NCBI GenBank assembly: GCA_021234155.1
Contig: JAJEKV010000428.1
Location: forward strand, 1-64,000
DNA length: 64,000 nt
Direction: 5' to 3'
DNA from: Isoetes taiwanensis
Lineage: Eukaryota > Streptophyta > Lycopodiopsida > Isoetales > Isoetaceae
Shown here: positions 1 through 11,650 of the stretch, piece after piece
How positions within the stretch are numbered: the first letter of the stretch is position 1
Layout of the letters: each line of letters begins with the position of its first letter
The notes under the pieces: model-generated
Database searches by the model: none
The model's input: only the letters and a program-made list of their open reading frames with translations
Told to the model about the DNA's origin: nothing
Program-made: the position numbers and the translations under genes

Positions 1-47
1 TGTCTTTAGAATCATGCTCACTATGATAATCAAAATGCGCTCAAAGA

Positions 48-126
48 GTAAGAGGACAAAGCTAGTCAAAGAAAACAAGTAAGAGGACAAAGCTACTCAA
101 AGAAAACAAGTAAGAGGACAAAGCTA
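48..126. repeat. 31-bp tandem repeat, about 2.6 copies
   Basis: The phrase GTAAGAGGACAAAGCTA recurs at 48, 79 and 110, an exact 31-bp period with one variable base between copies. No gene is visible around it. The following stretch to about 460 is AT-rich and carries nothing I recognise. Confidence 0.9.
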
Positions 127-479
127 TATTAGACTGTGATCTAAGAACGCCTAGGATTAATAGTAGACAAAGCTATGGTGAATTGGCGACGTTAATGAAG
201 ATTAATATGTAAAACTCACTCCTAAATTAATGTGATTAAAAGCTCACTCCTAAATAAGACAATGCAAGAGTAAGTTAAAAGGTATGACATTCGAGATATG
301 GCCAATGCTAGGCTTAAACCCACTATCTCCAAGTCATGAGATCAAGTATGACCAACACTGCTTTAGTAGTGGGACCTTAAATTCCATTATTGTAAGCTTA
401 CAGGGCCAATATTGGCCCTTAAATAAGATTATGAATTCAAGCTTGGCCAACATTGGATCTTAAATTCCATAACTTCGAG

Positions 480-805
480 GTCGTCAGTCAAGCTTTTGGC
501 CAACCGCTACATGTAATATTGAGGATGGCTACAGTCAGAATGCCGGGATCATACCTTCAAGAGGTCATGGATGTGCGGGATTTGCTATCTCCTCGGACAT
601 TCATCATACTTGTATATGTATTTCATGATATGTATTTTTGTACAGTTTGACAACACCCTTATTACTGCCACAGTTTTTCCCTCGAAAACCCCTTGGAGTC
701 AGGGATTTTTTAATTCTAACAGTAATAAATCTACTGCGTTCTTTCATTAGGTCCCATATATCGATTGGTCTCCGTGGTCGATAAACATCATTCTATTCTA
801 TTCTT
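480..805 (+). mobile_element. LINE 3' end with (ATTCT)n tail
   Basis: The last 150 bases match, with substitutions, the 3' end of the GC-rich LINE at 24.1-24.24 kb. Shared blocks are CCCTCGAAAACCC, a GGGTTTTTTAAT-like stretch, CAGTAAT, GCGTT, GGTCCCATA, CGATTGGTCTCCGTGG and CGATAAA. The match is followed by (ATTCT)n at about 790-805. It is therefore a 5'-truncated copy or relative of that LINE, with a different tail repeat. The exact 5' boundary is not clear. No coding sequence survives. Confidence 0.75.
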
Positions 806-819
806 AAATCTACTAACAT

Positions 820-1895
820 GGTTGGGGAAAAAATGTTTCTTGGGCTAGACCCTTAAGCTAGCGCGCTTAGGCGGAAGAGAGGAGGAGGCCGCCCTCCTCT
901 CCTCTTTTTAAAACCTTCAGCTGGGAGACCTTCTTGCGGATCAAAGACCAAACCGGTGCTAGTGGGGTTTTTGGGTTGCTCGTGACGATTTTGCCTTCAA
1001 AGAATTTGCAGATCAGATTTTGAAGCAGCTTCAAGGCGGTCTTTTGGATTCAGGCTGGTAAGCCACTAACGTGGCATCTTTGCTCTCAATCTTTAGAAGA
1101 ATGATGATTTATATCACACCGAAAGGGCGTAGAGTCTATAAGGTGGAGCGAAATTTAAGCGAGAATCTTTAAAGAAAGCAAACTTAGGGTCTTTTTACGG
1201 TCTTTCTAGTTGGATTTTCGAGGATCATTTTTTTTCCCTCCTCTTGCTCTTTCTTGCTAGCGTAAAGAAGATGCGGAGGTGTTTTTCTTGGAAGAAGTTG
1301 AGTAAATTCTTGAACTTCGGATTACGGTTTTATAAATGTAATGTTGGGTTATTTGAGATTGCCGAGCTAGGGATCTATTGTGCCAGTGATGCTTCCATAT
1401 CAAGACCGGATATCATGAGCGGGATTTTAGGGAGAGTTACGGTGGTCGGGCCGTGTGTCTAGCCATTCTGTCTACCGACCGGGCGCATTTAACAATGCAA
1501 AGCATCTCCTTTTGATCTCACATACGGTAATAAAATTGTATAATTTGATCATAGTTTGAAGTATGGGATTCCCACGACAAGGGAGACTGCTCGGGGTTAC
1601 TCTTCATCTCTTTCCATCTTCATTTCTAGTTTTGCAAGAGGTTTTTGGAGCATTCAAGATTTGTTTGTAGCTGTGGAAAATGGGTACTTGGCTCCTATAG
1701 TACTCTGTTTAATTGAGACAGAAGAAGAGGTTGAGAGAGGCTCATGTGTTCTTTAGTTACAGACATGATTCAGATCCAGATGGGATCCTTTGTACTTAAC
1801 TTATATCTGATCCATAGAGGGATCTCTGTATTGTAATTCTTCCTATCTGATTAATACAGAAACTTCTTTCCTTCAAAAAAAAAAAAAAAAAAAAA
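820..1895 (+). mobile_element. 1.1 kb poly-A retroposon with 10-bp target duplication (copy 1)
   Basis: The direct repeat CTACTAACAT at 810-819 and 1896-1905 flanks a block that ends in about 21 A residues (1875-1895), which is the signature of target-primed retroposition. The block begins with a GC-rich segment (CCGCCCTCCTCTCCTC near 890) and ends ...AATACAGAAACTTCTTTCCTTC before the A tail. A related block lies on the minus strand at 33997-35144; the two share GCTAGTGGGGTTTTT, TCAAGGCGGTC and GCCACTAACGTGGC. Short reading frames at 1244-1462 and 1556-1756 match nothing I know. It is too long for a typical SINE and has no visible reverse transcriptase, so it is probably a non-autonomous or internally deleted L1-like element. 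It inserted just downstream of the LINE tail at 805. Confidence 0.8.
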
Positions 1896-1905
1896 CTACT
1901 AACAT

Positions 1906-2972
1906 ACACACATGGAGCTGTAGGTCCTATGATGCTTATGAACATCGGTTTTATGATGGAGACCTTACATCTACTATTACCATAATGATATCATGGCTAT
2001 AACTGGATTAGCTACATGGTACATGCCATTTGTTGTTCAGTGGTTACATTTGATACATGTGTTGTTCTAATGATCAAGACTAGAATCCTTTGTGAACTAT
2101 TGAAGACTAAAACTATGGCAGAATTTGTGACTACCATTCAAATTGTTTGCCACACACCATTGTAGCGCTATTGGCTTATAAGACCACTAGATGATGCCAA
2201 TAGTTTTCGTATGCATCTTATCCCAATCATTATAGACACATGACTGCATTCAATCATGAAGGACTTTTGTTCGAGATCGATTTTCTCGCAGTTAGGACCC
2301 TATGAAACTGAGTGGAGCAGCCCAACTCAACCTTCTACTTATTTAGAGATTCAAACTTACCTCTAAAGTAAATATCAATCTGTTTAATATGTGTGTATTG
2401 GAGACATATTAAATAGGGATAAAACAACATCAAGCATTGGAAATTTTAAAACTATATTCAAGTAACATAAAGTATTCGAAATCAAGCTTCGACGAAAAGT
2501 ATGAATGACAGGAAGCACATGCAATGTGTACTTCATGTTTATCTTTAACTAATTAGTTGTCACTAGTTGTTGGAGTGGGCACATGGCAATCTGTGTTTCA
2601 TATTTACTAGTTCGTACTCACTAGTTGTTGGACCAATCACTGAGTTAAAATACAAAAAAATTTATCGTGGCTATATGGATATGAACAAATGCATCTTTCC
2701 GAAGACCTCTTGGTGTAGCAATAACTTCGTTTCATTGCCTGGATGCCTGGACTTTCATATTCTTATATAGCTCCTAGTTGAACTCAGCCTACATGTTCTC
2801 AGTTGATCATGTTCCTATCAGACCCTATTTTTGCACCCACTTGCACGTCTCATGTACATTACAGTTTCACATTTTCCATGGATATGCAATTGTCATACAT
2901 ATCATGTATTTAAATACATATTTGTATGTTGATATGCAAGTCCATTCCATAGCGAAAATCCACCTGCACATA
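1906..2972. other. gene-free AT-rich stretch
   Basis: I see no coding exon series, RNA gene or terminal repeat here. The short reading frames have stop-rich neighbours and no recognisable motif. Confidence 0.5.
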
Positions 2973-3104
2973 CTTAATTTGCAAATACTTGGCGGGTTTT
3001 GTATAGAAAAACTACAGTTTGTCTGCCATTCCAGCACATCGCCAAGTATTTGCAACATTAAGTATGGCAGGTTGGACCCTCCCGATGTGTTAGAATGGCA
3101 GACA
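2973..3104. repeat. interleaved inverted repeats
   Basis: Two imperfect inverted repeats of about 22 bp are interleaved. Arm A at 2973-2994 pairs with 3040-3062 (core GCAAATACTTGGCG). Arm B at 3020-3041 pairs with 3083-3104 (core TGTCTGCCATTC). The order A-B-A'-B' could form either hairpin or a pseudoknot-like fold, but not both as a simple nested stem. Confidence 0.8.
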
Positions 3105-3269
3105 ATCTACATTGTTTTCTATATAGTTGGTTCCAATAAAAAAAGTTGAGACTATCATATTTGTATTTTTTTGAGAGCATCATGTTAGTGAATTCCCCTC
3201 CTCCTCCCCCCTCCTTTTTTTAAATGTTGTCTCCAACATCAGGAGTTCGTGGCATAGCTCAAGCAAGTA

Positions 3270-3355
3270 TTAGATTTCACACTTAATACATACCATATCT
3301 TCATATAAGGAGTTAGACTTCACACTCAATACATACCATATCTTCACATAAGGAG
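3270..3355. repeat. 43-bp tandem duplication
   Basis: Two adjacent 43-bp units (3270-3312 and 3313-3355) share ATACATACCATATCTTCA and differ at only a few bases. Confidence 0.9.
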
Positions 3356-4516
3356 GCTCTGTGAAGGACATAATTGTGTTTGCCCAGAGCTACAGAATGT
3401 GTATATGCTCTATTGAAAGGTGTCTACTTAGATTCCACCACCTAGACCACATCATCAAGGTGGCCACTCTTTTCTATTTTATTTGGCTTACTTGTTAATC
3501 AATTTAAAGATTGAATTGCCTAGTTTGAGGATTGAGTTGCACGACCCTTCTAGCACATTATTAGACTTGGGCGTGCCATTCTCTTAATTCACACACCAGC
3601 CAATATCCAATAACATTTTGTTGCTCGAACTAGCCATGAGTAATTCCTAAAGGAGGCACACACATGTAAATATCCTAGTTTAGAGTTCACTTGCATTGGG
3701 AGCCTTGTATCTAGAAGAGGATAACTACCAGAAAAAAGGCTCATGTCATGCAGACTACAACTTGTCAAGTCGAGTACTCTTGGTGAGAACCCATGTTTTC
3801 TACGTCTTTCTTGCATGAGAGCCTTGATATATCATTCAATATTATAAAATAAATTGGTTAGTTGTATGCTTCCTAAAACCACTGTAGCAAACCAAGCACA
3901 TCCTCCCCACCCAAAAAGGCCCCCCTAAAAAAAAACTCCAAAGATAGATTTGTTAGTGGGACCTTACATGTCTAGGTATTTATTTCTTTGATATAACTGA
4001 ACACGTATATGTTCCAAATATGACATGTCTACATTGAGTCCTCTATTTGCCTCCTTGAAATGGAAGTAATGTGAAAGTTATGCATGTAGGAAGGAAATTA
4101 CTCGATGATTATGACAGAATTGGAAGTTGGCTACACGTTAAGGGAAGGACAATGTGGAAGCTTGTTTTCCATTTCCATTCATTTGGGGTTGGCTCTATGT
4201 TTAGGACGGAAGCTATATATTATTAATGAATGTGTCATTGGTCGACCCCATGTGAAAAGACTATGGGGATTTATAGTAACATCTATGTCGATGGTAGTTG
4301 AAAAGGAGACAAACTTTGAAGGTTGCTCATCATTGTTGTACAATATGGAAGCCACTTGGCATATCTCCCTCCTTAACCGGCGGGATTTGTAATGAGCACA
4401 ATCCTAGGCGTCCATTGCAGAGTTGTGATATACCGGAACCTTTGCTGTATGCTAGAATCTGCTTCCCCTTCAGCTCTGGTGGTAGCTGTTCAGCTTTGGT
4501 GGTAGCTCTGGCCCCT
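3356..4516. other. no gene recognised
   Basis: AT-rich sequence with scattered short reading frames, the longest at 4105-4392 and 4298-4591. None has a recognisable motif or a plausible exon series. Confidence 0.45.
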
Positions 4517-4627
4517 GATAATTTTGCTCTTGATTGTGATAACCATGCTCTGGGTCATGATAACCTAGCTATGGGCATCCAAACCAGCTGATAATCTTGC
4601 TCTGGGTTGTATTAATCTTGCTATGGA
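4517..4627. repeat. degenerate 21-bp minisatellite
   Basis: About five degenerate units of the form GATAAYNNNGCTCTGGNTNNT follow one another. Because the period is 21, they give a heptapeptide-like repeat (D-N-x-A-L/M) in a short frame. That frame is probably incidental. Confidence 0.7.
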
Positions 4628-4651
4628 GCAAAGTTTATGGCCTGCCGGTTA

Positions 4652-4762
4652 AAGGGGATAAAAAACACCCATGCTTGCCCCTTACAGCAGATAAACGGGC
4701 TCGCCCCTCCGGGCTCGCCCATTTATCTGTCGTAAGGGGCTTGTAGGGGTGTTTATCCCCTT
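4652..4762. repeat. foldback element, about 111 bp
   Basis: The left arm (about 4652-4706) and right arm (about 4712-4762) are near-complementary over some 50 bases. Both carry AAGGGGATAAA, CACCC, GCCCCTTAC, AGATAAA and GGGC(G)AGCCC in inverted order around a 5-base loop. This is the structure of a foldback or short MITE-like element. I could not establish a convincing target duplication. Confidence 0.8.
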
Positions 4763-4811
4763 CCTCCCTCCATCCTATAAGACCCTATTATTTGGCTAAG
4801 TTGTATAAAAA

Positions 4812-4943
4812 AATTGCAATCCAAGTTGCATTCCGAGGGAGGAATCCCTACCGATGCGCGAAGTGCGGAGGCAGGGGTGCTTCCCCCTGAATGCAACCTA
4901 TATTGCAATTTCCTTAATGTGGATGCAACTTGGATTGCATTCT
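4812..4943. repeat. 18-bp inverted repeat
   Basis: TGCAATCCAAGTTGCAT near 4815 is answered by ATGCAACTTGGATTGCA near 4924. A similar AATGCAACCTAAGTTGCA motif lies at about 5146. No protein-coding content is apparent between them. Confidence 0.7.
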
Positions 4944-4949
4944 CCACCT

Positions 4950-7140
4950 TGGAGCTCCGAAATCAGGGGTAAAAACTTCAGAATTAGGGGTAGAAGCATC
5001 GGGATGGGAGGTAGATGAACATAATGTAAGGTAAATCCTTAAGAATACAAGGTAAGTTCAAGAATGGCTACCACTGTTGAGCTTGGTAGAAGTTCAGGAA
5101 AAGAAACTTGGCCAGATGGCGCAAGTCCATCGGCAAATATGGCAGAATGCAACCTAAGTTGCATTTACGTAGGCAAAACTTGAAAATACATATGAAACTA
5201 GATTTACATACATAACAAAATAAAAGTGCATAATTTTTAATCTTCTATAGTCCTTAGTTCTGCATCGAACACAAAGATTACAAAACCAACGTTATGGTTG
5301 TTTATGAGAGAACCCTTTTTAAGACCTTCAAAGCATTTTTTAAAAAATCCCCGAAAACAACACCGTTGATTTGCTAACCATTGGCAAGCAAAAAAATACA
5401 CATCCTTACACGTGACAAGGAATTACAGATAGCTTCATTGGCTAGAGAAGCGGTGGAGGAATTGAACCCCCAGGGCTAAACAACCTATTCCAACTTGCAA
5501 CTAAGATCTTTCAGAAGGAGAGGAAAACATGAAATTCATAGGCAAATTCACTGTATATCTTGGCTAACTGCAACAAACCCTTGCTTATGTTATTTGTACA
5601 ATGGGAAGAAAAATGCTATTTGGAACAATACCCTTGCTTATGATGTTTGTAAACCGGGAAGGAAAAACTTTGAGATCCATAGTGCTTTAGTATTATTCAT
5701 CTGGAATTCTGAAAGCAAATTGACAAGAAATCGTAATCAAAATAAAATATAGATGCCATGTGTTGGATTGTCGCGCCATAGCCAATGTTGCTTTTGCTCT
5801 ATCTTGTGCTTGTGCTACCTGCCGAATGCCTACGATGCCAACCATAGTCGAAGATCAAAGGAAAGAAGGACATAGTTATTCCTATAAAGTAGCCAACCAA
5901 AATGGCAGAACAAATAGATGCCTTTGAGGCATAGTTTTACTGGAAACCAAGTTGGTTTACATTCTGGAACTAGTTCTCAGAGGTCGTGAGCTACGAGAAC
6001 TCCTATGGATGTTCCCATATGGCTTGTTACTAAGAAGTTTAGTTCCCACTATTCCTTAATTTCTCAATGCTTTAAGGCGCAAACCCTGTGCCAAAAAGCT
6101 CCGCGCCCAAAAGAACTCTTTGCTCCATTCCTGCAAGCTTGCTCATGCCGAGCTTGGCTCCACCAGGATTGTATGGCCTTTTAAACAACAATGGATGATG
6201 TAGAAGAAGCCCTAATGTTGTTATTGATGCTAAACCATGCATTTAATTTTGTATGCAGGTAAAAATGCCCCTTGGTATTTGGGGCTACTAGAAAAAAGCT
6301 ATGTTAGTGCATTTTTTAGTGTATTTTATCAGAGATTTTTTATGTTCTTGCCTGAAAATCACCGAAATCTTTTTGGAATGACTGGAATTTAAGTGAAGTG
6401 GGCAGATTTTTAGGGCCCAAACTCCCCTGTTTTTGAACCATGTAGTTAAGCTTATAGTCATTGCTCTTGTTTATTTACTCTTATGTATTTGACTTGCTCT
6501 TGTGAACTTGTTGCAGCAGAAGAAAACCACACAAATCCACTTTGGGTGTGTTTTTTATTTACATATTTAATGTCGGGTGTGGGCGATACAAGTGCTGGTC
6601 GGGTGCTGGACCAGTCACATTGTATTATCGCCACACATCAAAGGCCTTCACGCTCTCTTGGGTGTCAAATTCTGTTCATCGATCCGAAGCACCGAAATTT
6701 GCCACTTCAGCAATCGGTGGGGCTATTGATCCATGCTGCTACTGCGAGGTGGTGACCACAGCTGCTACTTGAAGTTTGAAATTAGATTTCGCGATTTTGG
6801 TGCTTTTTACAGCATAAATTTCATGAGTGTCTTTGCTGCACATTTTCTCCAGTTCTAGTTATGGCAGAATGGAGAGGTATTTTGTGCATTTGTATGCAAG
6901 GCACGTGTTAATTTTGATGTGGGCAAACCGCTATCCAGCCTCCAGTTTTTTCAGAATCAAACTGAAAATTTCTCTAGCATTTTACTCGAATTGCTGATAC
7001 AATTTCTCAACAATTTGCAATAGAACAATTCATTTTCAAGGTAAATGCAAGCGAATTTATACAAGAATGGCACTATAGTAACTAGATACTCATAATTCAT
7101 TACAGTTTTATTTGTGATGATAAACAAATTACTCTATTAG
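4950..7140. other. gene-free stretch
   Basis: The sequence is AT-rich with isolated reading frames (5495-5752, 6483-6772). I recognise no domain, exon chain, RNA gene or terminal repeat. Confidence 0.45.
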
Positions 7141-8024
7141 TAGACGTTGAAGTGAATGATGCGGAATAGCAGATCCCTACGGCTACATCAGATCCGATAC
7201 ATTCAGGTAATTATTTACTTTCATAATTGTTGCTTGTTGTTATCTTAATTTGTTGGTATTCTTCGTGCTGATGAACTGCTTTCATATTTAGAATCATTTC
7301 ACTATTCTAATCTTGAACCTTATGAACGAAGTGAATCCAATGTGCAATTATTTGAGGACAATGAATGTAATGAAGCTTGGAAACCTTCTTTCCAAGGTAA
7401 TTTTCGAATGAATTCTTTTGCTTTTCGCTGTTTCTTTTTTCATACATTGAGTTGTCCCTCTTTAGATTCTTTTCCCCAAGACTTCGCAGATTATAAAGGG
7501 CGCCAACAAAGCGCTAAAAAAATCCAATGTCATAAAGAACACGAACAACCTTCTTTTGAAGGTAAGTAAGTTTTGAAACATGATTTACTCAAGCTTGAAA
7601 GTTTCATTTTATATTGAACTTCAAAAATCTATTGTAGATGGTGATGCTTTTAGAAGGTATAGAGCTGAATTAAAGAGAAAAGAGAGAAGTCTTAAAAGGA
7701 AAAGAGAACCTGTAGCAGATGATGCTCCAGGGAGATCTCAGCACATGAAAAAAGAGAAGGTTATTAAAAAAAAAGTAGCACTGAATGTGAAAAAGGTTTT
7801 TTATAGTGCAAATTCTAGGGATAGAAAAGAAATATTTCAATATGCAAAGTGGCTTCCTGAACTTGATGTTCCTAGCAGCAAAGAAGAAACCGTAGTGCAG
7901 AGTATTGTACATAATTTAAAAAATCTTTCGCAACTCACAAAAATGAGGATATTAGGAGGCAAGAAATGCTGTCGTGGTTTATGTTGTCAATTGTGACATT
8001 AACAAATCAGCTTTCTCTAGGATT

Positions 8025-8885
8025 CTATGCCGAAACAGAAAGATTGTTACAATTGCTATAAGAAGAAGAGTAAGTGTTGAACATGGTATGATGTGGTGGT
8101 GCATGTTTGGAAGGTTCATCCGGATGTTGTGTCTTCTTGTTTTGTGCGGTCTTGTTACCGGGTGTTGGCTATTCATGACACTCTACCCTTTTCAGGCAAG
8201 TGGTCTCTGCAGCTTCCGGGTTCTCGATGGCGCTCGGTTTGGACGTGGACATGGAGCTCACTTCCCCCACCGGAGGTTAGGGTGCTTCGGGGTGTGGTGC
8301 ACCCTGCCATCGTGGTGAATGTCCTCGTGAGTCGGGCGGTTTAGGCCGGGTGTGAGCCCTCTTTACCCTTGTTGTGGCCTTCATCGTGAGAGGCGTGGAG
8401 CATTGTGCGGTTTTATGCCCTCACTTCTGTGCTGCCGGGATTGGGTCGTGGCGCTATTTCGGTGAGATTGACTAGCCGCCAGCTTGCCGCTTCCATGTGT
8501 ATCTCGGTGATTGGCCGCTCTTCGGCGGCAAACAAGCCTTGCATCTGTGCGTGGCTTGGTTGGTGTGGTTGATTTGGAAGCGGCGGCGGTTGTGGATCTT
8601 TCAGGGGATTCAGCAGCCTGCAGCCTCTCTGATTCCTCGACTCAGGTACAAGCTATTTCAAAGCTTTCTGGTGTTCCCGGGATTAGTAGAGCGGAAGTTT
8701 GCCATTTGGCGGGACTTCTTGGGTATTGTAGATGGTGATGATCGGTGTTACCATGGTCCATGTTCAAGAATAAGATTGGATGTGATAAAATGACTCTATA
8801 CCTAAACAGAAAGATTGTTACAATTGCTATAAGAAGAAGAGTAAGTGCTGAACATGGTGATACCATGGTCCATGCTCAAGAATAA
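8025..8885. repeat. about 100-bp duplication, first copy split by an insertion
   Basis: The block starting CTAT-x-CC-x-AAACAGAAAGATTG occurs at 8025 and again at 8795, and runs through ATGGTCCATG-x-TCAAGAATAAGATT. The second copy is continuous (8795-8885). The first is split at about 8088/8741, with the L1 piece between its halves. So the 100-bp unit was duplicated in tandem and one copy was later hit by the insertion. Confidence 0.8.
8089..8740 (+). pseudogene. L1-type LINE fragment (RVT zinc-binding region)
   Basis: The segment is more GC-rich than its surroundings. Across shifting frames it encodes PPPEVRVL...VV, a cysteine/histidine-rich stretch, and then WPLFGGK-x-ALHLC-x-AWLVWLIWKRRR-x-WIFQG. 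This order (KV-x-LLW-like start, C-x-C, H-x-C, then VW-x-IWK-x-RR) is typical of the zf-RVT C-terminus of plant L1 reverse transcriptases. Several frameshifts and stops make it non-functional. No A tail is present, so it may be internal debris rather than a clean retroposition. Confidence 0.6.
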
Positions 8886-11099
8886 GATTAGAGAGAAAAC
8901 TAGTGGTGAACTTTTGGAGGTACAACACAAGGGTATCCCCATGTAAGACGCATGTCACTAAGAATAAAATCTTATCAGGAAAGATGATCTTGCATGCACT
9001 TCACTTTCTTAAAGAGACCGAGGTAATTCTTAAGCAAATTGTTCATAATGTTGAAAAGTTTTTAGAATGCTTATTTGCTGCTGACTATTCCTGCATGTAG
9101 CTTTTTACCAACACTTTGTAAGACAATATCCAAACTTTCAAATATCATTTTTAGAATTCCATGCTCTAAAGCCCCCATATGTTAGGAAGGTAAAATTATA
9201 GGGAAACTTGCTGCTGTATTTCTCATTTGAGAGTTGACTTTGTGAGACATGCCATAAACAAAGTGAGACTAGATCATAACATTTATGGTTCCAATTGGAT
9301 GTACGGGATCAAGAGCCAACATGCAATGCATCTAAAGTTACATACTTTTCAACCTCTAAGCTTTGGAGAGCTTTGGTATGTTCCAAGGATGAATCAGAAG
9401 AGTGGCATCAACATAACTGTCTGCTGCTAAAATGCAAAACATGTGGGAAAAACAAGGTACCAACTTGTCCGAAAGAAAGATAAGTTGAACCATCAAGTAG
9501 AGTGGAAGAACATTTGTTAAAGTAATGCATTTGCTTTTAACATGTTCGTGTGAAATATACAAGAATGCAAACTGAACAATATATACAAGAAAGTTTGGTA
9601 TTGGCAATTGCCATTCTTATAGTAATTATTAAAATGGGGCATAACATAGTTGAAGAACCTGCTTGTAAGCAAACTGCTATTGAGAAATCAGATCAGAAGG
9701 AAAATTCAAAAGCTAAGAAGATGGTATTATATTGAAATTGAATCAAGTATTCCAAAAATCTGGGACTGATATATGCTTTTGTCATTTGTAGCAAGCTCCA
9801 AAACCTGTCAACAAGCTTATCTATAAGACAACACCTGTACAAGAGTTGTTCAAATTTGCTGACACTTTCCTTAATGCTTTCATGCCTCATAATTATGAAA
9901 CCAGATGGCAAGCAAAATAGTTTAGGGAGTGCTTGACAATATTTTTAAAGGACACTATAGTTTCAGTCATTGACTTTGCAAAGAGCTATACCTTTAAAGT
10001 TCAACAAGAAATACAAAGCCTACATCGGAAGAATGACCAACGCACCATTTTGGTGCACATCACATATAGCCATACTCCCAATTCTACATATAGGCATATT
10101 AAGGAAACACATTTCTATATAAGTGATGACTGAGAACATGATGTTCTGTTTGTTCAACATTGCTTGCATAAACATGCTATTCTCCTTGCCGACAGGGGTG
10201 CCAATTACAAGAATATTATCATGTGGTCTGATGGTTGTTCCCATCAATTTAAAGAAGTAAGGATGTTCTACTTCCTAGGCAGGTTCTTTCAATGCATAGG
10301 AATAACAATAAGTTATAACTTCTTTGCATCACATCATGGTAAAGGTAAATACTTTAATTTGGCTCTATTATTTTTTCTTCATTTTTTTGTTCTTTAAATT
10401 TCTGTAATGAACAAATGTAGGTGAACATGATGGTGCTCGAGCTGTGATTAAAAAAAAAAAAAAAAAAAACACTTACACATGAAATGTTGAAGAGGAATTC
10501 AGTACCACTAAGGAATGCACATGATGTAGTTGTTTTTTTAATTTCATATTTTAAATCAGATTGTGAGTTTGAAGGAGAAGAAAAGTATAGGTATGGCAGT
10601 TAGTGCGATGCATCTAATATGTTTCTATAGATTATTTCTTACAAGTTTTAGGATATAGCTGTAAATGAGATTGATAGAAATGATAGTCATGATTGTAAGA
10701 CATTAACAAGATCGAGAAAGTTTCATTATATCAGGCATGTTCATCTCAATGACCCTACTCAGGTAGCTCATATGGATTTCAGCTATTTTTATCAAAACTA
10801 CTGGGCATGAAAGTCTAGAAAGTGCATAAACAAAGGCAAAATAGGATCTTGGGTTTATTTTGAACTAAGTCTTTGTGCTGAAGACGTGCTGGAAACTCTG
10901 CAAGGTCCTATCTATGAAGGGTATCATGAATGGGTATCTGATGTAGTTGATGTTGGAGATTTATCTGAGACCAACAACAAGGAGAAAATGGACTTCTATA
11001 TTATCAAATGCCCATCTTCGAGATCGAGTTTTGGAGCGCAAGAGTAGTCTATATGTTGTGCACCAAGTTGTTCTCGAAGAAATAGTACCAAATGAATAT

Positions 11100-11650
11100 T
11101 TTACGAACATAATTTGAGAATCGAAAAAAACAGGTGGAGGGGAATAGACAAGGAGGACCGGATATGCAAAATCTGTGACAATGGGAGAGTAGAGGATGAG
11201 AACCACATGATTAACGATTGCTCGATATACGGAGACATCAGAGACAGGTACAGAAATATAAGATGGGGGGAACCGGTATATATTCTGATGACAATAACAG
11301 AATGACTTCGAGATTTGGCAGACGCGATTCAGGGAATGATGAAGAGACACAGAGAAGTACACAGTGAAAGAGGGTTTGTAATATGAACCGCACAAAAGCG
11401 GATCATAAACTCCATACAAATTGTTCAGTTAAAAGCTGATTGATAACGACGCATCACTGCACGGCCACGAAGCCGAAGTAAAGCAGGATGCCAGTAATAA
11501 TAAAAAAAAGTCAGCCTTCAGAAAAGGCTACATCATAACAGCGTGATATGCTAGTAGTGCCCTTCTAGGGAGCTCGCCCATGCTACACAAGTCCAGGGGC
11601 CTCAGGGCACAAGGGACGTTAATGTCTATTCTATTCTATTCTATTCTAAT
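11100..11650 (+). pseudogene. 5'-truncated LINE: C-terminal zinc knuckle, 3' UTR and (ATTCT)n tail
   Basis: The reading frame at 11114-11305 encodes a LINE C-terminus with C-x2-C at ICKIC, then VEDENH, then DC and IRDRYR. This is the same pattern as the minus-strand LINE at 52.3 kb (LVC...IEDEEH...TC...EIRD). The 3' region ends GGGACGTTAATGTC, followed by (TATTC)n at about 11628-11650. The GGACGTTAA core matches the termini of other LINE copies in this window. Insertion was at the 3' end of the decayed transposase gene. Confidence 0.7.

Larger units (their letters stand above)
7150..11095 (+). pseudogene. decayed transposase gene, WSDGC/QFK - HGKG/HDGA family
   Basis: A chain of plus-strand coding blocks is separated by probable introns and broken by stops. 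In order: a basic K/R-rich segment at about 7635-7960; a block with NTRVSP at about 8900-9030; NYETRWQAKQFRECL near 9890-9935; SDGCSHQFKEVR-x-FYFLGRF at about 10225-10290; ISYNFFASHHGKG at about 10309-10346; GEHDGARAVIK at about 10421-10455; and a C-terminal region to about 11095. The ordered SDGC...QFK, HGKG and HDGA blocks match a transposase-like protein group I recall from non-seed-plant and invertebrate genomes; I cannot name the superfamily. A run of 20 A at 10450-10469 lies inside the HDGARAVIK block and disrupts the frame. An L1 fragment interrupts 8089-8740. The gene is dead. Its terminal repeats were not located. Confidence 0.55.
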
